NCBI GenBank assembly: GCA_034440635.1
Contig: JAOTON010000978.1
Coordinates: forward strand, 292,001 to 356,000
From: Lepas anatifera
Lineage: Eukaryota; Arthropoda; Thecostraca; Lepadidae
Reading direction: 5' to 3'
DNA: 64,000 nt
The notes under the pieces were generated by a model. That model was not told where the DNA came from. It saw nothing but the letters and a program-made list of their open reading frames with translations, and searched no databases. This document shows, piece after piece, positions 47,842 through 61,871 of this stretch (position 1 is its first letter; every line of letters starts with the position of its first letter). The position numbers and the translations under genes were made by a program.

Positions 47842-49780
47842 TTAGGAAATTTTTATATCTAACGTCAGGCTTACAGGAAAGTAAACCAAAACAGAAAAAT
47901 GTGGGAACACCCCTGAGTCTGTATCTGACCTTGAGCTGTTGACAATGGCTAGATCGCGGAGGCTTAATTTGATCTTACTAAGCCTGTTTGGTCCGTTGAT
48001 GCTGATGCTGACACAGTGCATGAAGGCGTCATTAAGCTATCTGTCAAAGATGTTTACTCCAACGTTATTTTTTTGTTTCTAAAAATATATTCCCGCAGTT
48101 GAAACCTCTCACAAATGCAAGGTCTCGTCTATAAACATACTGCGTTGAGAACATTGCTGGTCAGGCTGTATACAGGTGATTTAACTCTGTCCGACTTGAA
48201 GATAGACCGCCAGTACAATAAAGAAACTAGAATTATATGATAATGTACTTTAGTTTTGACCTAGGTTGATAACTATATTAGTTCCCAGTGCTGAACTTGT
48301 CAAGATAAGAGGCACACAATGACACTCCCTACAATGCCATACAAGGCACGCAAGTTGGCCAACCAGTATAGAACCTACGCTTCTCCTTTCCTAGCTATGG
48401 AACATTTGCGCCGATACCAGCGGCATGCAGCTCAGCGCTACACGCCCACCCATCCAGTCAGTCTGTATTTCCCCTGAGCAGCGCCTCCATCGACAAAGCT
48501 GCCGGTGTCGTGAGCGCCGGGCCCGTGTGGCAGTCGGTCGTCGGGCCTCTGCTCGTTATCTACAGCAGTGCACTTGGTTAGCCACGGACAAATGGCCGCC
48601 CTAAATAGCCAGTCATGAGCACTGCGGAACATTCACATGTCGGCGCGACCGGTTGGTTTGGACGGCACCACGCCGGCCAAACAACGGAACGCAGGCATGC
48701 AAACAATCGGAACCAGTGCTGCAACTGCATGGTGGAGTGTGTGACAAAGCTGTTCTCAAATTTGATTTCCCATAGCCCTAGATCATTCATTTTTTTCATG
48801 CTAGTCTTGCTAGTCATGCCAGTCTAGCCAAGCAATGGTATTTGAGAAATGTATGAGGGTGCCGAGTTCTTGTGGCAGTCTTTGGACCTCAGACACGTAT
48901 TTATGCACCACCAAGTTTGTCTTGTCACGAGAGGAGCTAATGAAAGAACGCTGAATACCTGAGCCGCTCCAGTTGGTTCCAACCCATGTCGACGGAGCTG
49001 TAGTTCGCCTTAGACCAGTGAGCGTAGCCGTGCGTGGTCACTCTCGATTTCACATGCGGGGTCCCTCCATCACGAGCACGTTCATAATGGGCGTTCCCAT
49101 TTTCTCGGTGCTCTCTTGCGCTCTTGTCCACCAGAAAGTGAGTGGATTTTTGCCGTTGTCGGTGGAAATAATCCGGTCATGGTCGGAACACTACCGAGCG
49201 GGAGCCGCCAGACCCACACTGGATTTAATCTAACACTGAGACGAGTCGTAAACGAAATTCCCCATCCTTTCTCGGAGATGGAGTCTTAAAGTCAGCCAAT
49301 GACGTGTTTTGTAGTCTTTCTTGGCTGAGACTGCTAAAGCACTTCGTGCTCTATATTGGACTTCCGCGTTCCCTGCAGGGTGATAGACCCTGAAAAGAAC
49401 GCTCAGCGTGGAGATACAATCTGCGGTCAGGAACTCCGAGTCCATATAATAGGCGGAAATGATGTTTTCGCACAGCTCAGCTTACATGCCTACCTTTCTT
49501 TTTTCCCTTTAGGTTATAACTCACGAAAACGCACGAATATCCTAATAGAAATGGTTGTGCTTAGCTGAAATTTTACACGTGCATATGTATGTGTGGACAA
49601 ACTCGCAACAACGCAGGCTGAAGAGACCGGAAATTTTCGTGCTGCTCTTGTGTCAACAAGTTATGAGACGTATTATGGGTCATTCCATGAACTGTCTACA
49701 TTGGATACAGACCCAGAGAAACCATAAGGAAGTGTTGGTTGCAGCGGGTTTCGGTTTCTATGGCTCAGTTTCTTTGTTGA
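47842..49780. other. Non-coding stretch, no supported gene
   Basis: Short frames only. Confidence 0.4.
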
Positions 49781-50220
49781 GTCTATTTCGCCGCCGGTGG
49801 ATCATTCCCAATCAAAAACCTCCTGGTGGAAACCGTGTTCACTCAGCCATATCGAAGAGTTCTCTCACCGCTCCCTCTCATTGCCCCTTATCATCAGCGA
49901 TCTTCCGGGTGAAATCGAATCTGGCTCTTGCTTTTGCCTAGGATGCAAAAGCTTTCCTAATGATGCAATGGCCCTCTAATGGGCAATTGCTGCAGGATGA
50001 TTGTAATTAATAGCATTATTGTTCCGTGATATTGGATCTGAAACTCAGCCCATTGAAATGCAAAACTAAGACCTTGAACCACATGCGTGTACACATTCAG
50101 ACAGCGGAGCACATCGAGAACGCCGGCTTGGAACCGTTAAAAGGCATTCACGATCTAGGCATCATTGTTGATTTACAATCGAACTTTATTAAATTTTCTC
50201 GACATATTTTGACAGGCTAA
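49780..50220 (+). pseudogene. Decayed LINE reverse transcriptase fragment
   Basis: Pieces in different frames read PLIISDLPGEIESGSC, the part before the catalytic FADD motif (here degraded to FCLGCKSF), and after two stops LSPLKCKTKTLNHMRVHI and IENAGLEPLKGIHDLGIIVD, the downstream palm/thumb part. This order is typical of Jockey/CR1-type LINEs. The catalytic aspartates are lost. Confidence 0.7.
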
Positions 50221-50224
50221 CAGT

Positions 50225-52005
50225 CAATGTTGATTAGATTACTGCTAGCCGTCCTACAATAGACCTGATTCAATTAAGATTTCCTGCCGGCCACATATGC
50301 GCCGACGTGAAGTCTATTTTGGAGCATGTAACCGTTATCTGGTCCGCTACAGCTGCATCTCTGTCCAGTGGCCCGATCGGTGCAGCACAAGTTGTTGCTG
50401 GGACTTAAGAGTCTCACGTGTTCGCTGCACAGCTCTGTGCCGTGTTACCGGGCGGGCGTGTGGCGTCCGTGAGTTCTCTATGCAGTGGCCCGACCAGGCC
50501 AAACCTTTCCGCTAATGAAAAGCTCTATCTTCAAAAGTATGCACCCTACCTAAGTCTTGGCCTTCTTATAGTCTGAACAATTCAATTACTGAATGAACAT
50601 AAACGAGCTCGTTGTGGTCTTAAGAAAGCTCGTGGTACGTGCAAAAGTAGGGGCATATCAAATCATCACATATTTATCACATATTAAGCCATAGATCGGT
50701 TTTGATACCTCCGAATAGACACACACTTGGTGTACAGGGAGCGACCATGTAAGGAGTTGAGAGGGAAGGTTGACCCAACCCCAGGTCAAACGGCTGGTGC
50801 GTAGGTGCACGGGAGATGGGTGAGCAGATTTCACCCCGGCGCTGTTATTCAGATACTGCGAATCCAACCAAAGTGAAATGTGGGACATATATTTGAATTG
50901 CCCTAAGCACAAAATAACATCGGTCACATTCAGGGTCCTTACTCCACGTGCCCACACACGCACCCCTCTTCGATATCTCAGAAACTGATATCTTGATTAA
51001 GCTGAAATTTGATAGGAGTATTAAAGGTCTGACGAATCGCAGCCTTGCCCACCTACTTGGGGAGAATCCCGGAGAACCAAAATTTTGAGCATTTTGAAAA
51101 CGGTTATCGGTACCCGGTGAGATGTAAATAATACTCCCTTCAATATGGCAGGGTATCACAGTCTCACGCCTATCTCTTCATTCTGTGCGTTAGGGATCGT
51201 CATTTTCTCTCTCGTGCGACTTAAACCGATCATTTTGTGTTTGGGAAAACTGTATTATCTTGCCGTTAAGTTTAGGGAAATAAATACCTTTTTCTCACTT
51301 CAGGTGCAGACGAAATGAATGGATTGCGCTTACTGGCACACTTAACCTACAACCTGAAGGGACGTTTACTCACGTACACGCCCCTTCAATCATGAAAATA
51401 TGAAATTTGGGTGGAAACTGAAGGATGTGTACCGATATCCTACGCAGATATTGTAGCATGAAGTTTGCTCTGAAATATGCCTGTAAATTTGACTAAACTT
51501 GTAACTTGTATTTTGACTATACGTGGAACCAAATCATGGCCAAGCTACAAACAAACGGAAACCTGTGGGTGTGTTTTTAGTATTATGGTGTCCATGTGTG
51601 GGGTGGGGCCGCCACTGTGAAATACCTGTTGTGGGTGCCGGGGGCAGTTTTTCGATTTAAACAATTTTTATTAAGCCAAGAAAATGCACTCTCCAAGCTG
51701 CCAGACATTTCTCACGACGAGACGATCATGGAAGGAATTCTTCAACTGCTAAAAACTTGACACACAACACTTTCTTCCAGCTCCTAACAATCAAATAACA
51801 GTAACACTTTTCAATGTCCCAATCTTTCATCACATGATTGATACTAACGATACTATGGACATCGTACATCGTACAGAGATGCATGATGCATGAAATCATC
51901 GCTTTTGGTACACAACGCACTGGGTGACATACCCATTCATCATCGTCATATCCAAGATATTTCAAGTCAAAAGATTTTCGAGGCTGCAGTTTAAAATATA
52001 ACTGA
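50225..52005. other. Non-coding stretch, no supported gene
   Basis: AT-leaning, no domain found. Confidence 0.4.
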
Positions 52006-52009
52006 ACGC

Positions 52010-52889
52010 TTAATTGAATGCTAAATTAAAGGACTCATCAATAAAGGGTCTCCATTTAATTTTCAACTTTTCAGTCTTACCGCTTTTTAGCGCAATGCAC
52101 TTCTCCATTGTAAAATGTTTGTTCAAAGTATTTGCAAACGTGTCCAAAACAATTCTTCCTCCGTGGAAACGCTGATTCACAATAAATTGTTTTGCCATGA
52201 GAATTATCAAATTAGCCACGACAACGCCAGGGACTGTGCCAAATATGATATCAGCACTGTTCAAATTGACTTTTCTTTGCAACTTGCCATTCAATACCTC
52301 CCTTAACTGATTCCAGAATTCCTGAACCTCAAAACACTCCACAAAGAAGTGCTCGAATGAATCCACCAAACCGCAGTTATCACAGAAAGGGTCATCAACT
52401 ACTTTCCGAGTAAACAAATATCGTCGAGTAGGAAAATACCAATGTATTATCCTAAAATGCAGGCTCTGCAGCTTAGTTGAAACAGTAACAGTGTAAGGCA
52501 ATACATGTACCTTTTTCCAATTGCATTGGAATGCTCTGTTCTCCTCCCATCGAGCCTGCGCGGTAGGCGTTCCTTCAGGAAGGAGAACGGAATAAAAGTA
52601 GCTAGACCTTATTGAATCCAAAATAACTTCTTTTGCCATCAATTTCAATGACTGGCTTACATTCCCTTTGCTATTCAGATAATCTCTCAGAATTTGCTAA
52701 TTTACGTCTCCACTCACCCGGAATGGAGCGGCACCATCCAAAGTATGACAGTGGATTGATAGGAACATCTGGGACCCGAGATTGAAAGTTTCGGTACGTT
52801 AACACATTACCAACGTCATCCAAAAACTCATCTATTAACTTTATTCCTTTGTCATAAAGCTTCCGACAAAATAATGATTTCCCTTGCAC
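52010..52889 (-). pseudogene. LINE (L1/Tx1-like) ORF2 C-terminal remnant with zinc-finger-like reverse-transcriptase tail
   Basis: The 212-codon minus frame (52648-52010) carries FRIIHWYFPTRRYLFTRKV followed by the CxxC...H...C zf-RVT pattern (CDNCGLVDSFEHFFVECFE) and QEFW, as at the end of ORF2 in L1/Tx1-type LINEs. The upstream frame (52889-52671; VPDVPINPLSYFGWCRSIPG) is the preceding part; a one-base shift near 52700 separates them. The endonuclease and reverse transcriptase palm are missing, so this is a 5'-truncated dead copy. Confidence 0.8.
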
Positions 52890-52899
52890 CCTTAACGCC

Positions 52900-55400
52900 G
52901 AATTATTCAGACTAGAGGGCGCCCAAGGAGAGGGCTGTCGATTTGTGGATTTTACACTCTTCAGCTACAAACTGGAAACGAGGGATGATAAGAAGACCAA
53001 ACAAAACAGTGGAATTCTCACGGCCGTTGCAAATATTTGCTTAGTTATACCTTAACACTAAAACCATCAGCTTTAACGTGAGCCAAAAGATTGGGACACT
53101 GGACAGTTTTCAGCTCCATGTGTTTATTTCTTCGCTAATTTGAAGTATTTATGTTGACTCGTCTCGCCCTTTCAAAATGCAATGTTTAAGACTCCGAAGT
53201 CTTAGCCTAATTTTTCTAAGAAATATTAGCAGTTCTTTGCCTCTTGAAATTATGATTTGTAACGATTCTTTTGGTGGCCTGAGAAATATTCACCCGACGA
53301 GGGAGGGAGGACGTATTGTGCAATCGTATTTGTATAGTTGATGGCAGCGTACCTTTCAAGGCCGGATATCTTCTCTCAATCCAAGGGGGTCCTGGGTGGG
53401 CTAACGCTGACGCGGCAATACAAGCCCGATAGAAAGCCTATGGGAGACCCAAAATCCAGGGAAGTCCGACCCCCCAACCCCCCCCATGATCTCCATCCAT
53501 GGTACCTGTGTATGCTTCTGATTTAACATTTTCTCATTTTAGTTCAGGTTGTTTTACTAAAAGCGTGGTTAAAGGAGTGTCTTTAAAAGAAAAGGTGTAT
53601 ATAGCTTAAAGTGCAAAAGGACCTTCTCGTATTAGTGATACTGTGGGGGCTGAGCATATCCCTGTATGATAGTATATAGAGGAATCCCCGCACTTTATAC
53701 CAATATTTTTATTGGTCGTCAAACCAACCACCTCAAACTTTGGAATTAGGAGACATAGATCTACAGCTGTATACTTTGGCTAAACCTGATTGCATTTATC
53801 GCATCTTAATTTCTATATTTTAAGCTCGCTAAATCAACGTGTTTGTACCCGATATTTCTTACTTTCCCTTCGGAGTGTTTTATGTGACTTCTAATAGTTC
53901 ACTCACGGGGCGCGACACGAGAATTGAAAGTCACACATCTCGATCTTCAATGCTCACGCCGACCGGTAATGGTCGCCATCCCCTTCCGACTACACATTGT
54001 CTGGGAAAAGTCTGTGTTTCACCGCGCCACTGTGGGGTCACGACCCTCCCAGTCAGCCTACCGACAGGGTAGCGGCTACCATAAAACGGCGATGGCCCAT
54101 TCGTTAGGAACACGTGACAGTAAACACAATGAGGCGATTGTACGATACTGAAGTGGGACGCTCAGCCACAAGGCGGAGCAGCCAGAAACCGGCACTCGAA
54201 GCTGATGGGAGATGATACTGTGGTTTCGAAATAATTATAGAGTCCCGATAGCTTAGGCAGATGCAAGTCGGTCAGAGATGTAGCCTGTTGGGAATCAGTG
54301 TCATTTGAAATCGCAGTTGGAAAAGGTCTTGCAAATTGCTACCACACAAGCGGCCCAAGCTAATTTCAATATTAAAGCAGGATCGTTTGGAATTCGATTG
54401 AAGTTCAGGGGGAATGAAATGATCTTTATTTTCACATTTTAGAACGTCTTTATTTTCAACCACACAAGTGAAGAATAGGCCTTCGATGAAAAGTTTCATA
54501 AACAATTCACAATAGATACAAAATGGAAGATTATGTCTCAATGGCATATACGATGGTTAGATATGAGATCCGTTCCGTCTTTAGGACCTTGGTATGGAAG
54601 GTTTCGTTAGGTGCTATCCACTGCACTGAAGATTATTCTGGAGCATATTTCTTATAGACATTTGCAGAGGATAGCTGTGTACGACTCGTTTAAAGGTTTG
54701 GGGTTCACGCAATATAAAGAATAAGTATAATTTCCCAATAACTACGAAAAGACCAATCTGCACGTTATGTTTCTACTTTGATAAATCACAGACTTGGGTA
54801 TGGTATGACCTGGACGTCTGGGCTGAAACTATGTACTGTGAAGTTATTTTTAAGTGAGAGCCTAAAATCCTTCATCCAAGCTTCCAATTTTCATTTAAAG
54901 TACGTTTGAAAGTGGCCTCACTGTTTCTCAAGGAATAAAATTGTGATGTTCTTTCAGCTTCAACTTGCTACCATTATTTAGGGTATTTTGTTACGTCTAT
55001 ACGGATGTTTTTTTGCGATTTGCAGCATCACGTCATTTTAACTTGGCACCTTGACAAACTACGATTTATGGATATCAACATAGCTACCTATAGGGGGACA
55101 GCTTGGATTTAGAGATCTCACTTATCAAGCATGAAAGCTAACTTACTGTCACAGTTTCGCTACACTCAAAACTCTAATGTGGTTGATAGGGTAAACGTAA
55201 TGAAATCACATATCACTAATCAGGTTTGAACGTTGTACTTGATCCTAAAGTTAACTACACTCAAAACCTCTCTGACCGTTATAATAAGTATAATAAAATA
55301 ACCAACAGAAATATGCCATGGTCTTGGATGTGACTAGTCCAGTTGGTGGTCGGTGAAAACCGGTAACTTGTCAGTCAGTTCGTCGAGAAATCACGTGCAG
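52900..55400. other. Non-coding stretch, no supported gene
   Basis: AT-rich, short frames only. Nothing recognisable. Confidence 0.45.
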
Positions 55401-55479
55401 TCTGAACACCATGTGCTGGGGAGCAGGTGTCGGGCGCCAGGTGTCGTTTTTGTGTCCGGTTGGCTACTCACCACGGCTA

Positions 55480-55925
55480 GGAGCGGCCTCGCCATGTCGT
55501 CGGCGACGACGGCGGCAGCGGCGGCGGCTCAGACGAGCGGCTCAGGCCAGCCGCCGACCCCCAGTCAGCGCTGCCAACACGCGTCACGCGCTGCACCCAA
55601 ACAGTGACCTGGCCTGACCCAGCACAACACAGTCTTTAGTCACAGCTAACCGTCCAAACACCCAGTCTCGGCACTGGCCACCACTCCCGTCGCCCGGCGG
55701 TGGGCGTCGCGCCCGACGCGGCTGAGTGGTGCTGCAGGTCGCAACAGCTCGTGTGTTGAAGCGTCACGGTGCGCCCGTCTCCGTGCAGCGGACACGCCCG
55801 CCACCGACCACCTCAGAAGAACGTGTGCCGACGCCGGTCACATTCCCCAGCGCCGAAGCCCGCCGGCCCGGTGAAACCAGCCGGGCCAGGTCAGGCCGAC
55901 CCCACTGCTGCCCCCACGCAGACAG
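55480..55925. other. GC-rich segment leading into the (CTG)n tract
   Basis: CpG-rich. A short plus frame starts at 55493 in a fair context (GCCATGTCG; MSSATTAAAAAAQTSGSGQP) and stops at 55607. It could be part of a first exon, but no consensus donor lies inside the open part, so it is not called as a gene. Confidence 0.3.
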
Positions 55926-56710
<785 letters not shown>

Positions 56711-57398
56711 CCAGGTTCAAAGTTGGGATATGACCGAGGGGAGGGGCCTAAGATAAGAACCAGGATTGAAAGAATGCGGAGCTATTATATCCATATTTAC
56801 AGAAATAGTCATTTTTGACCCGTTCCCGTTCTTCCCTTGCATCTCTAGCGAGGAGGTCATGACCCGTACCTGACCCTAGGTCGTTGGTATCGGAAATCCG
56901 ATTACCACAACATGTGGTACTCGGTAGGATTATTACGTGACATGAATATCCGATCAATAGTTTGAACGTGTGCTCAACGGTATCACTTAAAAAAATGGAG
57001 GTGAGAGCACTTGACTTGGCCTGGTGACCTGACCTTGATGACCCAAACTTAGATAGTTCAGAAAGGCTGCGCAATCGATCAAAGGTAAGGTGCGCAAGTA
57101 CAGCGTCTCTTCACGCAACAATTTGCTGGTACCTTTGGAAAAGCCCAACGGGGGGGTTCAAACACCCTCCCCCCGCTACTGGGACGAACTACTACTGGGA
57201 CCCCTACTACTGGGCTAACCTGATTGCTAATTTATTTGGTCCCAACTAAAACCGCTGATTCGTGCTCTCACTACGCAAATATTGACAGGTACATACCGGT
57301 TTCCGCTCTCTGGGAGCACGCGCTATTGTCTTTGAGAAACGGAGATGATTGATTTCGATAACCCAGTAAAGATTTCGTAAATCTGAGCATCTTAGACG
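56711..57398. other. Non-coding stretch with scattered GGTCA/TGACC words
   Basis: Several GGTCA-type words (for example AGGTCATGACCCGTACC near 56850 and GTGACCTGACCTTGATGACC near 57025). No gene is supported. Confidence 0.4.
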
Positions 57399-58300
57399 TT
57401 AACACGCGCACTGGAGGGGGCCTCGGAGGCCCTTCCACCTGTTTTTCCAAGGTGGCCGGAGAACCGCTTGTAGCCGAAAACGAAACGTGGCCACATTTAA
57501 CAGAATTTAATAGCGCGTTGATTGGTGAAGACTTTTTGAAAATCGGCCGAATTTTTTTACTTATAGGCTTTCAAAGTCAGACCTGCATTTGGGATCGCCG
57601 TAAACGCGCGGTTGGACCAGTTAGCTTGCATTGAAGACCGAGTGGTGACGTCATAACGTCATATAAGCGGGACTATATGTCAAGGTCACTTCACATGAAA
57701 GTCAAGGTCAAGGCCAGAGGTCACAGGTCAAGGTCATATCTGCACTTTCAAGGTCACTGACCACTGTGCGTCCGGCCAAATGACGTTACCCCGTCTGACA
57801 TATATTATGCTATGACGTCATCGGTAGGGTACCCCAATACAAAGGTCAAGGTCAAAGGTCATTGGGAAAGGTCAATCTTCATTTCCCGCCAAACAGTGGC
57901 TACAGTGTTAGTCAAAGTGTAAATAATAAGTAATATACCATATGGTGACCTTAAAGGTCAATGACCTTGAATGACCTTGACCCAAACGTTGTGGGGGAGC
58001 CTCTTTGAGACCTCTTTCTATGAACCTTGTACGTCTTTAGCTTATTCCCGCCATTTTCCTGCATAATCACAGCATTTACCAATCGATCCCAGCATGGCCA
58101 ATATTTGACCTTTACGACCTCGTTTGACCTTGAAGATATTGACCTAGGTCAATGAAAATTGGTCATCATGTAGATCACTATAGCCCCACCCACCTACCAA
58201 GTGGCGTTTTTCTAACCCTCCTAGTTTCCGAGATCTTAGGGGGCCTACCAGGCCCCCTCCAGTGCGCGTTAGTGCCAGACCCCTCCAGTGCGGGTGTTAA
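57399..58300. mobile_element. Non-autonomous TTAA-target DNA element (894 bp), rich in AGGTCA motifs
   Basis: TTAA stands at both borders (57399-57402 and 58297-58300). Inside them the inverted ends CACGCGCACTGGAGGGG and CACCCGCACTGGAGGGG (read on opposite strands) match, and a second inverted block (GGGGGCCT...AGGCC) lies further in at both sides. TTAA duplications are typical of piggyBac, Kolobok or Sola3 transposons; which one is not settled. The interior from 57680 to 58160 carries many AGGTCA hexamers in direct and inverted order. It has no transposase frame. Confidence 0.8.
57680..58160. promoter_or_regulatory. Cluster of AGGTCA half-sites (possible nuclear receptor binding cluster)
   Basis: About twenty AGGTCA or close variants, for example CAAGGTCAAAGGTCATTGGG near 57846, which contains two AGGTCA hexamers one base apart, and CAAGGTCAAGGCCAGAGGTC near 57704. 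Direct repeats with one-base spacing are the known binding form of receptors such as RXR/USP, HNF4 and COUP-TF-type proteins. Whether any is bound is not known. Confidence 0.4.
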
Positions 58301-58700
58301 ATATCATTTAGTAAATGAATATATCACATCGAGAATCCCGGAAACGTATAGTGATCGAAATGAGGAGCAAACCGTGGGCGAGGAGTGCAGAGGAAATGTG
58401 TCAAAATAAACGACGAGAAATGAAGCTTCATGTCAGCATTCGTTGTGAAGGTGTCTGTAAACGTTTCCGAAGTCATTTCGACGTGCCTTACAGTCGAGGC
58501 GAGGCAGACTTTTCAAGACGTGTGCATTGCAAAGCAGATAATTCCTTGGATCCACTCAGTATATTTTGTGTACGCTTAATGAGGGCAGAGTGACCTCATC
58601 TCGTCCAGCGGGAGCTCATGCAACCATGAGCCAGCGCCGGACCCCTAATTAACGCCGGAGCCGTCGGCACGGCTCAAATCGCACCGGCTTCAAGCTCAAC
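58301..58700. other. Non-coding spacer
   Basis: Only short frames. Nothing recognised. Confidence 0.4.
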
Positions 58701-58990
58701 AGGTTTAATAACATTCACATTCCATGTTGAGCCCGATGAAGTAAAAAAAAACAGTTGCATACAGTTACTTCAGAACATGCTCACAAAAACTAGAACTGCC
58801 AATGCATGTATGCTGTCCTCGGCACCTATGTGGTCCTTGGAACAATAGGTTTAATAAGATTCACATTCCATGTTGAGCCCGATGAAGTAAAAAAAAATAG
58901 TTGCATACAGTTACTTCAGCACATGCTCACAAAAACTAGAACTGCCAATGCATGTATGCTGTCCTCGGCACCTATGTGGTCCTTGGAACA
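58701..58990. repeat. Tandem duplication, 146-bp unit, two copies
   Basis: Copy 1 (58701-58846) and copy 2 (58847-58990) both read AGGTTTAATAA.ATTCACAT... to ...ATGTGGTCCTTGGAACA, with about three differences. Confidence 0.95.
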
Positions 58991-59929
58991 TAAACATCAC
59001 CGACCAGTGCTATCGGTATGCTTTTGAATCCTCCCCGGTGGGTGTCCGAGCCACCCTCGCCCCGGTGGGGGGGTGGGGGTTGTGTGTTCAACCACCCCCT
59101 CCCCCCGCCCTTCGAACTCGGCTCCTATGCGGGATAGCGAAAAAAAACGTGAACACTGTTTGATAGCTCATACAATTTCATGAGGAAACAGCATCAGCCA
59201 CTTTTTGGCTCAGGTCAATATTCAGGTCATGACGGGTCAAAGAGGGTGGCATGTCAGAGAAGAGTTTTCGGGCTCTAGCGTCTGATAGAATGGAGTTCGA
59301 ATCAATTTTTAGGTACCACTCACTTCCTCTCGTTCCGGCAAATCGAATAATGTATGATATGACTATGCTAGGTCATGACATAAAAATGACCTGACCTACG
59401 GCCAGGGCAAGGTCACTATCCAACCCAGCACAGTCAAAATACATATCAATCGACTCACAAAAGCAATCCAAACATCATACATCATACGTAACGTCCAAAC
59501 GTCAAGGGGGCACACTGGGGCACGGTGCCCCCACCCCCTTAAATCATAAATTTTAACACTAACGCTATGGCGTTGACTGGAAAGAAATAGGTCGAAAAGC
59601 CCATGGTACCTCCCTCCCCCCACACCTTTGAACTCGGACGTCCCGCCATGACTAGATAGATGCACACAGCATCTCTAAATTGTGCTCCAATTCAGGGCTG
59701 CTTGACTGTAGCGCATGTAGCATGGTGATTGGACGTTGGGGGAACCAGTGCATTTGATGCAGTGCGGCTGTACCAGCAAAGTCCCGAGCGGAACTTGCAA
59801 CGGCTGAGCTGCGGACACCGTCCAGAGCTCTCACGGCAGCACCGCTCAACTACTTACTAACCGGCCGGTCGGACGCTGCACAGGTGTGATCGTATCTCAC
59901 CGAGCACAGCCGCTGCATACGACAGATGG

Positions 59930-59930
<1 letters not shown>
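58991..59930. other. Non-coding stretch with further GGTCA words
   Basis: AGGTCAATATTCAGGTCATG near 59212 and TGACCTGACC near 59388. No gene is supported. Confidence 0.4.
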
Positions 59931-59935
<5 letters not shown>

Positions 59936-59975
<40 letters not shown>

Positions 59976-60119
59976 AGGGAGGGAGGGAGGGAGGGAGGAG
60001 GGAGGAGAGGAGAGAGAGAGAGAGAGCGAGAGAGCGAGAGAGAGAAGAGAGAAAGGAGAGAGAGAGCGAGAGAGGAGAGGCGAGAGAGCGAGAGAGCGAG
60101 AGAGAGAGAGAGAGAGAGC
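59936..60119. repeat. (GA)n/(GGGA)n purine microsatellite
   Basis: GA dinucleotides with GGGA blocks. No coding meaning. Confidence 0.97.
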
Positions 60120-61620
60120 ATGACAAGCCAGGTGCGAATTCATAGTGAATATCTGATGTCCCCTCTCCTGGCCATTAGTTTCAACATTAACTCAGTGGCG
60201 TTGACTGGAAAGCTATTGACTCTCTTAAAAGTCCATGTTACGCTTTAAAATATGCTTTAAATATTCGTATTTTTCATTTAAACGATTCTTACTTTGTTTT
60301 TATCTCTTTCACAGGCCTGTAAGAAGGCTAAGACAGTTTATATTAGGCTACCCCTTATTGTAGTGGCTATTGGCATTGTTTGAAATTTGGCACGTCCAAT
60401 TATTGGCTTACAGGAGTAGATTTCGGAAGTTACAAAAACAACACTTTGGGGTGGGCTAGATCGAGACAAAATTGCAAAAGCATAATATTTTTATCAGCAG
60501 AATTGCTAAATTTGGCTCTTTGGGGGCCAAAAGCGGGGACCAAATATAATATCTTAGGATTTGGTGGGGGCCTCGACCCTTTTGTCCCCCTCCCTTGGAC
60601 CTGCCACTGCCCCCAATCATTGTCCAGGATCCACTTTCCTGCTTCAATGGAAACTGGCATTGCTGCCTTGTTCCAGCGACATATTTTAGATAGCACCAGT
60701 TTAGTGGAGCATTTTGAAATTCCCCTACATATGACAAATTATCGAAAACTGTATTTTCTATTCTGTGCCGTACGTTTCAAAACAGATAGTGAGCTTGATG
60801 TTTCCCAACCTAAATCATATACCACTGAATAATTCCCATTTAATGAAATACTTTCAAAATTTACATTTTTAACCGTTGAAGAGAACTGCAGCATGTCAAA
60901 AATTGTCTGCAGGCATGTGCATTTTGCTGATGAGAGAGAGTGCGAAAATGCGTGAGTTCTTGGAGTGATGTAGCCCAGTGAGCGTGAGTGTGTTGAGAGT
61001 ATATGCTTGTAATGTGTGCGTAAGCGTGGGATTATGTATACATAAATGGTTCAGTTTGCTTATGATTGTGAGAGTGTAGATATGTAGATTTGACTTTAGT
61101 GCGGTATAAACTGAAGGTATGTTGGTAAATTTTCACAACAAGCTTCTGCCGCTGTAAATTCGCCGGTGGCTGGAGAACGTTACTGTCATTTCTATTTGTT
61201 TCCCAGTGTCCCACGCTTTACTAAGAGTGCAATGGAAGTGGCCTGCTAGAAAGTATTGTCTTTGCTTTTGCGATTTCCAGCTGTGGAATGTCTCATAACA
61301 GGGTGGTCATGAGTTTCTTAACACGAATGACTCGCGTGGTTGTTTTTAGGTTATATATTTCGTTCTTAGCAGGGCGCGCCGCTGCTTGTTTAATTTCATG
61401 TTTCATGTTGTTAGTAAAAGGCGCTGTGGTTGCTTGCATTGTGGTGGGGCATGCCTGGCTGCGTTTTTGTTGGGTGTCGGAATTTTTCTAGAAAAAATCA
61501 TTATTTTGTGTTCAATCTAGTTGGGGCGGAGAAAATGGAAAGACTGGAAGAGGCTAGGTGCAATAAATTCCACCTACTTTCCCTACAAAAGAACAAGGCT
61601 AAGCTTATGTCCTCACTTTG
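60120..61620. other. Non-coding stretch, no supported gene
   Basis: A minus/plus pair of frames around 60380-60830 has no domain. GACCTGCCACTG at about 60598-60610 resembles a hAT right end without a partner. Confidence 0.4.
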
Positions 61621-61625
61621 TCTCA

Positions 61626-61628
<3 letters not shown>

Positions 61629-61670
<42 letters not shown>

Positions 61671-61700
61671 TGTATATATATATATATATATATATATATA
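61629..61700. repeat. (TA)n microsatellite with central T run
   Basis: Two TA blocks separated by a T run; they border the 5' side of the Penelope-like element. Confidence 0.97.
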
Positions 61701-61871
61701 CGCCTAAATTCTTTATTAAAACCATATGTTCCATCTAAATTTTGTATCAATTCCGTTGACGAGTTTCTAGATATACTACGCACTAAGAAGCCAAATGGCA
61801 TCTTAGCTTCCATTGACGCTGAAAAGTCTTTTCATTAACGTTTCAGTTAAAAAAAACTATAGATATAATTA

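Noticed and set aside
55493..55607. First coding exon MSSATTAAAAAAQTSGSG
   Set aside because: The start context is fair, but there is no consensus donor before the stop and the composition follows the local GC-rich repeats.
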